Shown here: positions 46,251-55,660 of the stretch, one piece after another
Layout: every line of letters starts with the position of its first letter
Numbering within the stretch: position 1 is the first letter of the stretch
NCBI GenBank assembly: GCA_001800285.1
Contig: MGVC01000071.1
Location: 1-64,000 of the forward strand
Direction of reading: 5' to 3'
Length of the DNA: 64,000 bases
Source of the DNA: Elusimicrobia bacterium RIFOXYA2_FULL_39_19
Lineage (GTDB): Bacteria; Elusimicrobiota; Endomicrobiia; CG1-02-37-114; XYA2-FULL-39-19
Translations under genes and position numbers: made by a program
Notes under the pieces: model-generated
What the model saw: only the letters and a program-made list of their open reading frames with translations
Told to the model about the DNA's origin: nothing
The model's database searches: none

Positions 46251-47867
46251 ATGACACAAAAGAAAATATTTTTATTTGATACAACATTAAGAGATGGTTC
46301 TCAATCAGCAGGTGTTTCTTTTTCTGCGGAAGATAAAATCAAGGTTGCCAAAGCGCTTGATGATTTTGGCATTGATTTTATTGAAGGTGGCTGGCCGGGT
46401 TCAAACCCGAAAGACGAGCTTTTCTTTGAGCAAGCACATAAAGGAATGAATCTCAAAAAAGCCAAGATTGTAGCGTTTGGTTCAACCAGGCATAAAGATA
46501 AACAGTCTCACGTTGACTCCAACTTGCTTGCCATAGTAAACTCAAAAGTTCAATATGCCAGTATTTTCGGAAAAGCATGGGATTTTCATGTTATTCATGC
46601 TTTAAGGGCTACCCTTGAAGAAAACATTGAGATGATTGAAGACAGCGTAAAATTTCTCAAACAAAAAGGCCTCGGAGTTGTTTATGATGCAGAACATTTT
46701 TTTGATGGTTTTAAAGCAAATCGTAACTATGCACTTAAAACAATTGAGGCGGCAGTAAGAGCGGGAGCTTTTAATATTACTTTTTGTGATACAAACGGCG
46801 GCACTATGCCAAACCAGATCAGTGAAATCATAAAAGAAGTAAAGAATCACCTGAACGCAAACAACCAATTTTCGAAAATGGAGTATTCATTAGGAATTCA
46901 TGCCCATAATGATTCAGAATGTGCTGTTGCTAACACTCTCGTAGCAGTCCTTGAAGGCGCTACCATGGTACAGGGAACAATTAATGGCTACGGTGAAAGA
47001 TGCGGTAATGCAAATCTTTGCTCAATTATTCCAAACCTTGAAATAAAACTTGGCTATAAATGCCTGCCTGAAGATAAGTTAAAAGGACTATATGAGTTAT
47101 CCAGGCATATTAATGAAATTGCAAACGTAATTCCAAACGACCACCAGCCATATGTTGGCAAGGCAGCATTCACTCACAAAGCTGGTATCCATGTATCTGC
47201 TGTTCAGAGGCATTCAAGCACATATGAACATGTTGAACCTACAACAGTTGGCAACGAACGTAAAGTACTTATTTCAGAACTTGCAGGAAAAAGCAACGTT
47301 ATGTTTAAAATTAAAGAACTTAATCTTGATTTTGACGGTGATAAAGATGTAAGCACAAAAGTTATTGATCTTATAAAAAAAATGGAGCACAAAGGCTATC
47401 AGTATGAGGATGCAGATGCTTCATTTGCCTTGCTTGTTAGAAAAGCATCAGGAATATATAATCCATTTTTTGAGTTAAAAGGATTTAGAGTAGTCGTGCA
47501 AAAAGAATCCAACACCGGAGAAATGGTTTCAGAAGCTATAGTAAAACTTGATGTAAAGGGAACCCTTGAACATACCGTAGCCGAAGGTGACGGGCCGGTA
47601 AATGCTTTGGATAATGCTTTGAGAAAAGCGCTGGAAAAATTTTACCCTGAATTAAAAGAAATGTCACTTTCGGACTTCAAAGTAAGAATAATCAACCCGA
47701 ATGCAAGCACTGGAGCTATTACCAGAGTACTTATAGAATCAAAGGACAAAAAAGAAACCTGGGGAACTGTCGGCATATCAGAAAACATTATAGAAGCAAG
47801 CTGGCAGGCCTTATCAGAAGCAGTTGAATATAAGTTGTTAAAAGAATCAGCCAGAAAAAAGAAATAA
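46251..47867 (+). CDS. cimA: (R)-citramalate synthase
   Basis: CimA condenses pyruvate and acetyl-CoA to citramalate, the start of the pyruvate route to isoleucine. The 538-residue HMGL-like protein has FDTTLRDGSQSAGVSFS, IEGGWPGSNPKD, DAEHFFDGFKAN, SLGIHAHNDSECAVANTL with GTINGYGERCGNANL, a linker and a C-terminal LeuA-type regulatory domain. The SAGVSFS and GGWPGSNPKD text fits CimA (TIGR00977) better than LeuA. The start ATG at 46251 follows GAGGAAGG; the frame is open to 46233. A 26-base palindrome lies at its end. Confidence 0.93.
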   Translation: MTQKKIFLFDTTLRDGSQSAGVSFSAEDKIKVAKALDDFGIDFIEGGWPGSNPKDELFFEQAHKGMNLKKAKIVAFGSTRHKDKQSHVDSNLLAIVNSKVQYASIFGKAWDFHVIHALRATLEENIEMIEDSVKFLKQKGLGVVYDAEHFFDGFKANRNYALKTIEAAVRAGAFNITFCDTNGGTMPNQISEIIKEVKNHLNANNQFSKMEYSLGIHAHNDSECAVANTLVAVLEGATMVQGTINGYGERCGNANLCSIIPNLEIKLGYKCLPEDKLKGLYELSRHINEIANVIPNDHQPYVGKAAFTHKAGIHVSAVQRHSSTYEHVEPTTVGNERKVLISELAGKSNVMFKIKELNLDFDGDKDVSTKVIDLIKKMEHKGYQYEDADASFALLVRKASGIYNPFFELKGFRVVVQKESNTGEMVSEAIVKLDVKGTLEHTVAEGDGPVNALDNALRKALEKFYPELKEMSLSDFKVRIINPNASTGAITRVLIESKDKKETWGTVGISENIIEASWQALSEAVEYKLLKESARKKK

Positions 47868-47887
47868 CTTTTTTAAAAAAGTTATTT
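47862..47887. other. Perfect 26-base AT-rich palindrome at the cimA stop
   Basis: Bases 47862-47874 and 47875-47887 are exact inverted repeats, AAATAACTTTTTT and its complement. The stop codon of cimA is inside the left arm. As RNA it could form an A/U stem with one G-C pair, followed by TTAT; this is weak for a terminator but is the only inverted repeat of this length noticed between ask and asd. It may be a weak terminator or mRNA end signal ahead of ilvD. Confidence 0.4.
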
Positions 47888-47944
47888 TATTCCGCTTAAT
47901 GTGCCGTATAACATTGGCATAAAAGCAAATAGAGGTGGAAATAG

Positions 47945-49594
47945 ATGCGCAGTGATGAAATTAAAAAAGGTATAACCAGAGTGCCGCATAGATCCTTGCT
48001 TTATGCAACAGGAATAACAAAAGAAAGCATGAATAAACCATTCATTGGTATTGCTTCTTCCTTTAGTGATATAGTCCCCGGACATGTAGGTATGAGAGAT
48101 CTTGAAAGATGGATTGAAAGAGGTGTGTGTGCCGGAGGTGGTGTACCATTTGTTTTTGGCCTTCCTGCAATTTGTGATGGCATTGCAATGGGGCACTCAG
48201 GGATGCATTATTCACTTCCTTCAAGAGAACTTATTGCAGATAGTGTTGAAAGTGTAGCAAGGGCCCATGGTTTAGATGGTTTAATATTGCTGACCAACTG
48301 TGATAAAATTACTCCCGGCATGCTTATGGCAGCTGCGAGAATAAATATTCCTTCCATTGTAGTTACTGCAGGCCCTATGTTAACAGGTTTTTGCGGAGGG
48401 AAAAGACGGTCTCTGGCAAGAGATACATTTGAAGCAGTAGGCCTTCTACAAGCCAAAAAAATCACACAGGAAGAATCAGACATCCTTGAAATAAAAACCT
48501 GCCCAGGAGCAGGGTCATGCCAGGGATTATATACAGCAAATACTATGTCATGCCTTACAGAAGTGCTCGGTATGTCTTTGCCGGGTTGTGCTACAGCAAT
48601 GGCAAATTCAGCTGAAAAGAAAAGAATTGCCTATGACTCAGGTTACACCATAGTGAAAATGATAGAACAAAATATTACACCAAGAAGAATTATGGCAAAC
48701 AACGCGTTTCATAACGCAATTGTTGCGGACATGGCATTGGGCGGTTCAACAAATACTATTCTTCACCTTATGGCCATAGGCCATGAAGCCGGAGTGGATG
48801 TATCTCTTGACTGGTTTGATAAGATATCCAAAATAGTGCCGCATATTATCATGCTTGAACCGGCCGGCAATCATTACATGGAAGATTTGGATAGAGCGGG
48901 TGGTATGCCTGCAGTATTAAACACGCTGGTAAATAAACTAAAGCCTTCTATAACTGTAACAGGAAAGAATATTATTGAAATTGCAAAAGCGGGAAAGATT
49001 TATGATCATGAGATAATAAAAAGCAAGAATCCCTACTCACCGGAAGGTGGGATTGCCATTCTATACGGCAATATTGCAAAAAACGGAGCAGTAGTAAAAG
49101 TTTCGGCTGTAAAAAGTAATATGTTAAGATTCAATGGTACAGCCAGAGTGTTTGATTCTGAAGAAAAAGCTATGGTTGCAATTTTAGGCAAAAAGATAAA
49201 GAAGGGTGACGTGCTAGTTATCAGATACGAAGGGCCAAAAGGTGGCCCGGGTATGAGAGAAATGCTCGGACCCACAAGTACGTTACAGGGCATGGGTCTT
49301 TCAGATTCTGTTGCTTTGCTTACAGACGGAAGATTTTCCGGAGGTACCAGAGGCCCGTGTATCGGACATATAAGCCCGGAAGCAGCAGAGCGCGGTGAAA
49401 TTGCTGCCTTGCAGGACGGGGATATAATAAACATAGATATACCCGGAAGAAAACTGAATGTTAGAAGGACAGATTCAGAATTAAACGGACGGCTTGCAAA
49501 ATGGAGCGCCCCTGAGCCAAAATTTAAAATTGGATACCTTGCAAGATATGCAAAACTAGTGACTTCGGCAAACACTGGCGCAGTATTAAAATAA
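47945..49594 (+). CDS. ilvD: Dihydroxy-acid dehydratase
   Basis: IlvD makes the 2-keto acids of valine and isoleucine. The 549-residue protein has [37 protein letters not shown] (with the conserved DGIAMGHxGMxYSLPSRE block), [13 protein letters not shown] with an Fe-S ligand Cys, [16 protein letters not shown] (second ligand), and [10 protein letters not shown] near the end. The Fe-S pattern fits the prokaryotic IlvD. It begins with a new 77-base gap and AGAGGTGG site; a promoter there is possible but not clear. ilvB follows after 24 bases. Confidence 0.97.
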   Translation: MRSDEIKKGITRVPHRSLLYATGITKESMNKPFIGIASSFSDIVPGHVGMRDLERWIERGVCAGGGVPFVFGLPAICDGIAMGHSGMHYSLPSRELIADSVESVARAHGLDGLILLTNCDKITPGMLMAAARINIPSIVVTAGPMLTGFCGGKRRSLARDTFEAVGLLQAKKITQEESDILEIKTCPGAGSCQGLYTANTMSCLTEVLGMSLPGCATAMANSAEKKRIAYDSGYTIVKMIEQNITPRRIMANNAFHNAIVADMALGGSTNTILHLMAIGHEAGVDVSLDWFDKISKIVPHIIMLEPAGNHYMEDLDRAGGMPAVLNTLVNKLKPSITVTGKNIIEIAKAGKIYDHEIIKSKNPYSPEGGIAILYGNIAKNGAVVKVSAVKSNMLRFNGTARVFDSEEKAMVAILGKKIKKGDVLVIRYEGPKGGPGMREMLGPTSTLQGMGLSDSVALLTDGRFSGGTRGPCIGHISPEAAERGEIAALQDGDIINIDIPGRKLNVRRTDSELNGRLAKWSAPEPKFKIGYLARYAKLVTSANTGAVLK

Positions 49595-49618
49595 CAATAT
49601 ACATTTCAAGGAGCAAAA

Positions 49619-51319
49619 ATGATTAAGACTGGAACTGAGATATTTATAGAATGTTTAAAGAAAGAAAACGTGGAATTGATGTTTGGTATTCCCGGAGGCC
49701 AAGTTTTGCCTTTGTTTGATAAAATTTATGATGCACCTTTTAAGTTTATACTTACAAGGCACGAACAAGGCGCTGCCCACATGGCGGATGGTTATGCACG
49801 TTCAACCGGAAAGACTGGTGTGTGCCTGGCAACATCTGGGCCGGGAGCCGCAAATTTGGTGACAGGATTGGCAACAGCAAATATGGATTCTATTCCTCTT
49901 GTTGCTTTTACCGGTCAGGTGCCTACAAGTTTAATAGGAAATGATGCATTTCAGGAAGCTGATACCACCGGTATCACACGTCCAGTTACGAAACATAACT
50001 ATCTGGTGAAAGATATAAATTTTCTTTCAGAAGCCATACAGAATTCCTTTTATATTGCTTCTTCAGGAAGGCCGGGCCCGGTATTAATAGATATTCCGGC
50101 AGACATCCAAAAAGCTTCAACTGAGTTTGTTTGGAAAGAAAAACCGGATATAAGGTCATATAAACCGAACTTGAAAGGCCATCCAGTCCAAATAAAAAAA
50201 CTTGCTGAAGCAATTAATGCCGCTGAACGGCCTGTTCTTTATGTCGGTGGCGGGGTTATCATTGCAAACGCAAGCGCTGAGTTGCTGGAGCTTGCCATGA
50301 AAGCAGAACTTCCAGTTACAACCACATTAATGGCGATAGGATCATTTCCTCCGGATAATGCTTTGAATATGGGTATGCTCGGCATGCATGGTATGTACTG
50401 GGCAAATATGGCAATGCAGAATGCAGACCTGATAATAGCGGTTGGATCGCGTTTTGATGACAGATGTACCGGAAAATTGTCTGATTTTGCACCCAAAGCA
50501 AAGATTATTGCGCACATAGATGTTGACCCAACAAGTATTTCGAAAAACGTTGCGGCCCATATTCCCGTTGTTGGTGATGCTAAAAATATACTCACGGAAT
50601 TAGTAAAACACGTGAATAAGAAAAAACATACTCAATGGATAAAGCAGATTAATAATTGGAGAAGAGAAAAACCGTTTGGCTATGAAAATGATTCAAAGCT
50701 CAGACCCCAATATGTGATTGAAAAAATCAGTGAAATAACAGGCGGAGAAGCTATAGTTACTACTGAAGTCGGCCAGCATCAAATGTGGGCGGCTCAGTTT
50801 TACAAAGCAAAATATCCAAGACATTTTATTTCAAGTGGCGGGTTAGGTACTATGGGTTATGGTTTTCCTGCAGCCATAGGGGCAAAACTGGGCAATCCAA
50901 AAAAACCGGTTATCTGTATTTCGGGTGACGGGTCACTACAAATGAATATACAAGAACTGGCAACCGCTTCAATAAACAAGGTGAATGTGATTGTCTGCAT
51001 ACTTAATAACGGCCATCTTGGCATGGTCCGCCAGTGGCAGCAGATGTTTTATAAGAGAAGATACTCTGCGGTAGAATTATTTACGCATGAAGCAAAAAGA
51101 TGCCAGCCGATTCCGGATTTTGTAAAAGTAGCTCAGGCATACGGTGCAGAGGGAATGAGGGTAACCAGGAAAACTGATGTCAGTCATGCTATTGAAAAGG
51201 CTTTGAAAATTAAAGATAAACCAATAATTATAGACTTTATAGTTGAGCAGGAAGAAAATGTTTTTCCAATGGTTCCTGCCGGCGCGGCCTTACATGAAAT
51301 AGTGACAAGTTTAGCATAA
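49619..51319 (+). CDS. ilvB: Acetolactate synthase large subunit
   Basis: IlvB is the ThDP-dependent catalytic subunit joining pyruvate to another keto acid. The 566-residue protein shows LTRHEQGAAHMADGYARSTG with the catalytic Glu, SGPGAANLVTG, GRPGPVLIDIPADIQ, and the ThDP motif GDGSLQMNIQELATA ending ILNNGHLGMVRQWQ. Binding site AAGGAG precedes the ATG. It is followed by ilvN after 25 bases, its regulatory partner, as in most bacteria. Confidence 0.98.
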   Translation: MIKTGTEIFIECLKKENVELMFGIPGGQVLPLFDKIYDAPFKFILTRHEQGAAHMADGYARSTGKTGVCLATSGPGAANLVTGLATANMDSIPLVAFTGQVPTSLIGNDAFQEADTTGITRPVTKHNYLVKDINFLSEAIQNSFYIASSGRPGPVLIDIPADIQKASTEFVWKEKPDIRSYKPNLKGHPVQIKKLAEAINAAERPVLYVGGGVIIANASAELLELAMKAELPVTTTLMAIGSFPPDNALNMGMLGMHGMYWANMAMQNADLIIAVGSRFDDRCTGKLSDFAPKAKIIAHIDVDPTSISKNVAAHIPVVGDAKNILTELVKHVNKKKHTQWIKQINNWRREKPFGYENDSKLRPQYVIEKISEITGGEAIVTTEVGQHQMWAAQFYKAKYPRHFISSGGLGTMGYGFPAAIGAKLGNPKKPVICISGDGSLQMNIQELATASINKVNVIVCILNNGHLGMVRQWQQMFYKRRYSAVELFTHEAKRCQPIPDFVKVAQAYGAEGMRVTRKTDVSHAIEKALKIKDKPIIIDFIVEQEENVFPMVPAGAALHEIVTSLA

Positions 51320-51344
51320 AATAGAATAACTTTAAGGAGGAAAA

Positions 51345-51818
51345 ATGAGGCATACACTTTCTGCCTTGGTGGAAAATAAATCGGGCGTACTTGCAAGAAT
51401 ATCTACACTTTTTGCAGCAAGAGGATATAATATTGATACTTTAACAGTAGGGGAAACTGATGACCCGTCCGTTTCCAGAATGACTATTACGGTTCGTGGA
51501 GACACGAAAATTCTTGAACAGATAGAAAAACAGCTCAATAAATTGATTGATGTCATAAAGGTTTTTGAATATTCACAGACAAAACATATAGAAAGAGACC
51601 TGGCGCTGATAAAAGTAAAAGCAGACAAAAACAATCGTTCGGAAATACTGCAGATAGTTGATATTTTCAGAGCGGATATTATCGACTTGTCACACGAAAC
51701 ATTGATGATTGAAATTACCGGTGACGAAGAAAAGATAGAAGCTTTTGTAGGTATGTTACGGCCTTTCGGTATAAAAGAATTAGTCAGAACCGGAATCGTT
51801 GCAATGGCTAGAGGCTAA
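51345..51818 (+). CDS. ilvN: Acetolactate synthase small (regulatory) subunit
   Basis: The 157-residue protein has an ACT domain at the N-terminus (HTLSALVENKSGVLARISTLF, core VENKSGVLARIS; AARGYNIDTLTVG) and a C-terminal ALS regulatory domain ending in GIKELVRTGIVAMARG. It confers valine feedback control on IlvB. The AAGGAGG binding site precedes the ATG. ilvC follows 22 bases later. Length is standard. Confidence 0.97.
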   Translation: MRHTLSALVENKSGVLARISTLFAARGYNIDTLTVGETDDPSVSRMTITVRGDTKILEQIEKQLNKLIDVIKVFEYSQTKHIERDLALIKVKADKNNRSEILQIVDIFRADIIDLSHETLMIEITGDEEKIEAFVGMLRPFGIKELVRTGIVAMARG

Positions 51819-51840
51819 AAAAATTTTCAGGGAGGATTAA

Positions 51841-52899
51841 ATGAAGTTAGATTTTGGAGGATCGGTTGAAGATGTGGTGATGAGAGAAGAGTTTCCTTTA
51901 AAGAAAGCTCAGGAAATTCTAAAGTCAGAAACAATTGCTGTGCTTGGTTATGGTGTTCAGGGGCCTGCTCAGGCTCTTAACATGAGAGACAACGGAGTAA
52001 ACGTAATTATCGGTCAAAGGCCGGAAGAAAAACATTATTGGCAGAAAGCCATTGATGACGGTTTCGTTCCTGGGAAAAGCCTTTTTTCACTTGAAGAGGC
52101 AACACAGAGAGCAACAATAATTCAATACCTTATTTCAGATGCAGGCCAGATGGCTCAATGGCCGAACATAAAGCCTCATCTTAAAAAAGGTGATGCGCTT
52201 TATTTCTCGCACGGTTTTTCAATAGTATATAAGGAACAGACAAAGGTTATTCCTCCGGATTTTGTGGACGTTATTCTTGTAGCGCCAAAAGGTTCCGGAG
52301 CCAGCGTGAGGGCAAATTTTCAGGCCGGCAGCGGTATTAATTCCAGCTATGCAATATTCCAGGATTTTACAGGAAAGGCAAAAGACAGATGTCTGGCAGT
52401 CGGTATAGTAATTGGTTCTGGTTATTTATTTCCTACAACCTTTGAAAAAGAAGTTTACAGCGATTTAACCGGAGAAAGAGGTGTGCTTATGGGCGCTCTT
52501 GCCGGTATGTTTGAAGCTCAGTATAATATTTTGCGCAAAAATGGCCACAGCCCGAGCGAATCATTCAACGAAACTGTTGAAGAACTCACACAGAGCCTTA
52601 TCCGTTTAGTAAGTGAAAAAGGTATGGACTGGATGTACGCAAACTGCAGCACTACAGCCCAGAGAGGTGCCCTTGACTGGAAAGGTAAATTTAGAAAAGC
52701 TGTTGAACCCGTATTTGAAGATTTATATGACAGCGTTAAAACAGGTAAGGAAACCGAAATCGTGTTAAGAGTTAACGGCGCTCCTGATTACAGAGAAAAA
52801 CTTGAAAAAGAACTTTCTGAAATGAGAAATTCAGAAATGTGGAAAGCCGGTACAGCTGTAAGGTCTTTAAGGCCTGAAAACTGGGGTAAAAAGAAGTAA
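51841..52899 (+). CDS. ilvC: Ketol-acid reductoisomerase, fungal-like class I type
   Basis: IlvC rearranges and reduces acetolactate to the dihydroxy acid. The 352-residue protein has the Rossmann loop LGYGVQGPAQALNMRDNG (Gly36-Gly41), the NADPH-contact loop GQRPEEKHYWQKA, the catalytic-His text ALYFSHGFS, and VYSDLTGERGVLMGAL with metal ligands. Text such as INSSYAIFQDFTGKA and a final DYREKLEKELSEMRNSEMW is much closer to yeast Ilv5 as I remember it than to typical bacterial KARI; Bacteroidetes have this clade too. AGGGAGG site precedes the ATG. Confidence 0.95.
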   Translation: MKLDFGGSVEDVVMREEFPLKKAQEILKSETIAVLGYGVQGPAQALNMRDNGVNVIIGQRPEEKHYWQKAIDDGFVPGKSLFSLEEATQRATIIQYLISDAGQMAQWPNIKPHLKKGDALYFSHGFSIVYKEQTKVIPPDFVDVILVAPKGSGASVRANFQAGSGINSSYAIFQDFTGKAKDRCLAVGIVIGSGYLFPTTFEKEVYSDLTGERGVLMGALAGMFEAQYNILRKNGHSPSESFNETVEELTQSLIRLVSEKGMDWMYANCSTTAQRGALDWKGKFRKAVEPVFEDLYDSVKTGKETEIVLRVNGAPDYREKLEKELSEMRNSEMWKAGTAVRSLRPENWGKKK

Positions 52900-52938
52900 T
52901 ATTGACTTTGAAAAACCGAAACACACAAGTATTTACTT

Positions 52939-53565
52939 ATGAAATTACCTATTTCCACTGAAGGGTTTATTTTTATAAAAAGCGCACTGCTTTTTTCTAT
53001 TGCTTTTTATATTTTAAACAGATATCACTGGCTCTTTTATCTGCTTTCCGGCGTTTGTTTTTTTCTGTTCTGTTTTTTTCTTGTATTTTTCAGGGATCCG
53101 GACAGAAAAATCATTCAGGATAATAAAGTTATTTTGTCTCCTGCTGATGGAACAGTTTTTGAAATTGAACAGAAAGCCGATTTTAAGATTGTGAAAATAT
53201 TTATGTCGCCTTTAAATGTTCATGTACAAAGAGCTCCTTTCTCCGGTACGGTAAAATCTATTCAGTACAAAAAAGGTGCATATTTGCCTGCTTATGTGCC
53301 AAAATCATCGGATCTTAATGAGCAAAATGTTATCACATTATCCGGAGAGGATTTTGAATCAGACATTAAGCAGATAGCCGGGATTATGGTGAGGCGTATT
53401 GTCTGTTGGGTAAAAGAAGGGGATAAAGTAATTCAGGGGCAAAGAATCGGAATGATTAAATTCGGTTCCCAGGTAGATATTTCTATTGATAAAAAAATAG
53501 AAGTTACTGTAAAACCAAAACAAAAGGTTAAAGCAGGTCTTACTATTTTAGGCAAAATAAAATAA
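52939..53565 (+). CDS. psd: Phosphatidylserine decarboxylase, short type
   Basis: This 208-residue enzyme makes phosphatidylethanolamine. It belongs to the short Psd type: membrane segments near residues 12-50, FLVFFRDPDRKI, LSPADGTVFEIE, FMSPLNVHVQRAPFSGTV, and the self-cleavage site KFGSQVDI, where the Ser becomes the pyruvoyl group. It lies 39 bases after ilvC and 17 before pssA, the usual pairing. No strong binding site is seen. Confidence 0.94.
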   Translation: MKLPISTEGFIFIKSALLFSIAFYILNRYHWLFYLLSGVCFFLFCFFLVFFRDPDRKIIQDNKVILSPADGTVFEIEQKADFKIVKIFMSPLNVHVQRAPFSGTVKSIQYKKGAYLPAYVPKSSDLNEQNVITLSGEDFESDIKQIAGIMVRRIVCWVKEGDKVIQGQRIGMIKFGSQVDISIDKKIEVTVKPKQKVKAGLTILGKIK

Positions 53566-53582
53566 TGAAGAAAAGGTGAAAA

Positions 53583-54362
53583 ATGGGAATTGGAATCTAT
53601 ATTGCAAGCTTGTTTACGATAACGAACATGGGTTTTGGTTTGTATTCAATAATATGCTCTGCTAAAGGAAACTATACGTTGGCAGCCTGGTTAATTTTAA
53701 CCGCTATGTTTTTTGACGGTTTTGACGGGCTTATTGCCAGAGCTACAAAAAACACAAGTTTTCTTGGTGTTGAACTGGATTCTTTTTCAGATTTAACATC
53801 ATTCTGCATAGCGCCAGCAGTATTAATGTATTTTATTGTTTTAAAAAATATGTCCTTACCAGGACTTGCCGTAGGTTTTCTATATGTGGTTTTCGGGGCC
53901 TTAAGATTAGCAAGATATAATGTCAGATCTTATGAGGCAAAAACATTAACACCATATTTCGAAGGATTGCCCACTCCCGCAGCGGGTGGTATCATAGCTT
54001 CCATCGTGCTGATGTTTGAATTACTGCAGAGATTTGAGCAGGGTGTTACCGCAAAAACAATACCTATTATCATGGAAAGAATACCGGTTATTTTTAATTT
54101 CATCCCGGGTATAATGATTCTGCTTTCTTTCTTAATGATCACCAATCTCCGTTATGTCGGTTTTTCAAAAATGAGGACATCCAAAAAGATTTCATTAAAT
54201 ATGTTTATAATCCTTATAGTTGCCGTATTGCTTGTAATAGCGTACCCTGAAAATATGATATTTATTATGTTTTCTATTTACGTACTATCAGGGATATTTG
54301 AATATGTATGGAGAATGAATCATATACAGAGAGAAAAAGTAAAAATAGAAAAAAACGGATAA
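53583..54362 (+). CDS. pssA: CDP-diacylglycerol-serine O-phosphatidyltransferase
   Basis: PssA makes phosphatidylserine, the substrate of Psd. The 259-residue membrane protein has the CDP-alcohol phosphatidyltransferase motif DGLIARATKNTSFLGVELDS followed by FSD (DG-x2-AR-x8-G-x3-D-x3-D) and FGALRLARYNV, then about six membrane helices. The order ilvC-psd-pssA is shared with many bacteria, where leuA usually comes next. Here leuC follows after 35 bases and leuA is missing. Confidence 0.95.
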   Translation: MGIGIYIASLFTITNMGFGLYSIICSAKGNYTLAAWLILTAMFFDGFDGLIARATKNTSFLGVELDSFSDLTSFCIAPAVLMYFIVLKNMSLPGLAVGFLYVVFGALRLARYNVRSYEAKTLTPYFEGLPTPAAGGIIASIVLMFELLQRFEQGVTAKTIPIIMERIPVIFNFIPGIMILLSFLMITNLRYVGFSKMRTSKKISLNMFIILIVAVLLVIAYPENMIFIMFSIYVLSGIFEYVWRMNHIQREKVKIEKNG

Positions 54363-54397
54363 ATCAGAAACATTTATTTTAAGAGGTTTAAGTTAAC

Positions 54398-55660
54398 ATG
54401 AAACAGACAATCACACAAAAAATTTTGGCAAACCATTGTGGGAAAAAAGAAGTGCAGCCGGGTGAGTTTATTGAAGCAAATGTTGATGTTGCATTAAGTA
54501 ATGATATCACATCACCATTGGCTATACAGCAATTTCGTGAAGTGGGTATAAAAAGTATTTATGATAAAAATAAGGTAGTAATAGTATTGGATCATTTTAC
54601 TCCTAATAAAGATATTAAATCTGCGGAACAGTGTAAGTTTGTCCGCAACTTTGCCCATGAGCAGAAACTCAAACATTTTTTTGACTGCGGTAATGTAGGT
54701 ATAGAACATGTTCTTTTGCCTGAACAGGGCATTGTCCTTCCGGGCCAGGTGATTATCGGGGCGGACTCGCATACTTGCACGTACGGTGCATTAGGAGCAT
54801 TTTCATCAGGTGTTGGTTCTACGGATTTAGCCAGTGTCTGGGCAAGAGGTAAAGTATGGCTTAAAGTTCCAGAAACCATGAAATTTGTTTTCAAAGGAAA
54901 AAGAAAAAAATGGGTTTATGGGAAAGATTTTATTTTATATACAATCGGAAAAATTGGAGTTGACGGGGCCAATTACAAGTCAATGGAATTTGCCGGAGAT
55001 GCAACAAGGTTTCTCTCTGTAGCGCAGCGCCTTACTATGTGCAATATGGCTATTGAGGCCGGCGGGAAAAATGGCATAATTGAGCCGGATGAACTGACCA
55101 TGAAGTACATAAAACCGAAATTAAAAGGCAGAAAAATCAATTTGTTTAAATCAGATGCTGATGCACAATATTGCGATATAATGGAATTTGATGTAAGTAA
55201 AATTGACCCGCAGGTTTCTTTGCCGCATTTACCGGAAAATTCAAAATCAGTAAAAGAAGTTAAAAATATTACCATTGACCAGTCCGTTATCGGTTCCTGT
55301 ACAAATGGCCACCTGGAAGACCTTGAAATAGCAGCAAGAGTATTAAAAGGAAAAAAAGTACATCCTTATGTACGTTTACTGATATTCCCTGCAACTCCTT
55401 TGATTTACCAGCAGGCAATGAAAAAAGGTTATATGGACATATTCATGAAAGCAGGCGCTATTATCAATCCGCCTACCTGCGGTCCCTGTTTAGGAGGGCA
55501 TCTTGGAATCCTTACCAAAGGCGAAAGATGCATTGCCACAACAAACAGGAATTTCGTAGGAAGAATGGGTGACCTTGAAAGTGAAGTGTATCTTTCAAAC
55601 CCGGCCGTTGCGGCCGCCAGCGCCATTAAAGGTAAAATCACCAGTCCCGAAGAGGTCTAA
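54398..55660 (+). CDS. leuC: 3-isopropylmalate / citramalate dehydratase large subunit
   Basis: LeuC and LeuD isomerise isopropylmalate, and in citramalate pathways citramalate, using a 4Fe-4S centre. The 420-residue protein is the shorter type seen in archaea and deep bacteria (E. coli 466). Visible: the ADSHTCTYGALGAFSSGVGS block, GSCTNGHLEDL with one Fe-S Cys, and PPTCGPCLGGHLGIL with the other two. The tail NFVGRMGDLESEVYLSNPAVAAAS is normal. A 90-residue DUF6812-like gene follows with no spacer, then leuD. Confidence 0.95.
   Translation: MKQTITQKILANHCGKKEVQPGEFIEANVDVALSNDITSPLAIQQFREVGIKSIYDKNKVVIVLDHFTPNKDIKSAEQCKFVRNFAHEQKLKHFFDCGNVGIEHVLLPEQGIVLPGQVIIGADSHTCTYGALGAFSSGVGSTDLASVWARGKVWLKVPETMKFVFKGKRKKWVYGKDFILYTIGKIGVDGANYKSMEFAGDATRFLSVAQRLTMCNMAIEAGGKNGIIEPDELTMKYIKPKLKGRKINLFKSDADAQYCDIMEFDVSKIDPQVSLPHLPENSKSVKEVKNITIDQSVIGSCTNGHLEDLEIAARVLKGKKVHPYVRLLIFPATPLIYQQAMKKGYMDIFMKAGAIINPPTCGPCLGGHLGILTKGERCIATTNRNFVGRMGDLESEVYLSNPAVAAASAIKGKITSPEEV

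Noticed and set aside
47868..47944. T-box or attenuator ahead of ilvD
   Set aside because: The gap is only 77 bases and lacks the T-box sequence TGGNACCGCG or a leader peptide rich in branched-chain codons.
49033..49575. 180-codon reverse-strand open frame
   Set aside because: It mirrors ilvD codon structure and shows no protein motif or binding site.
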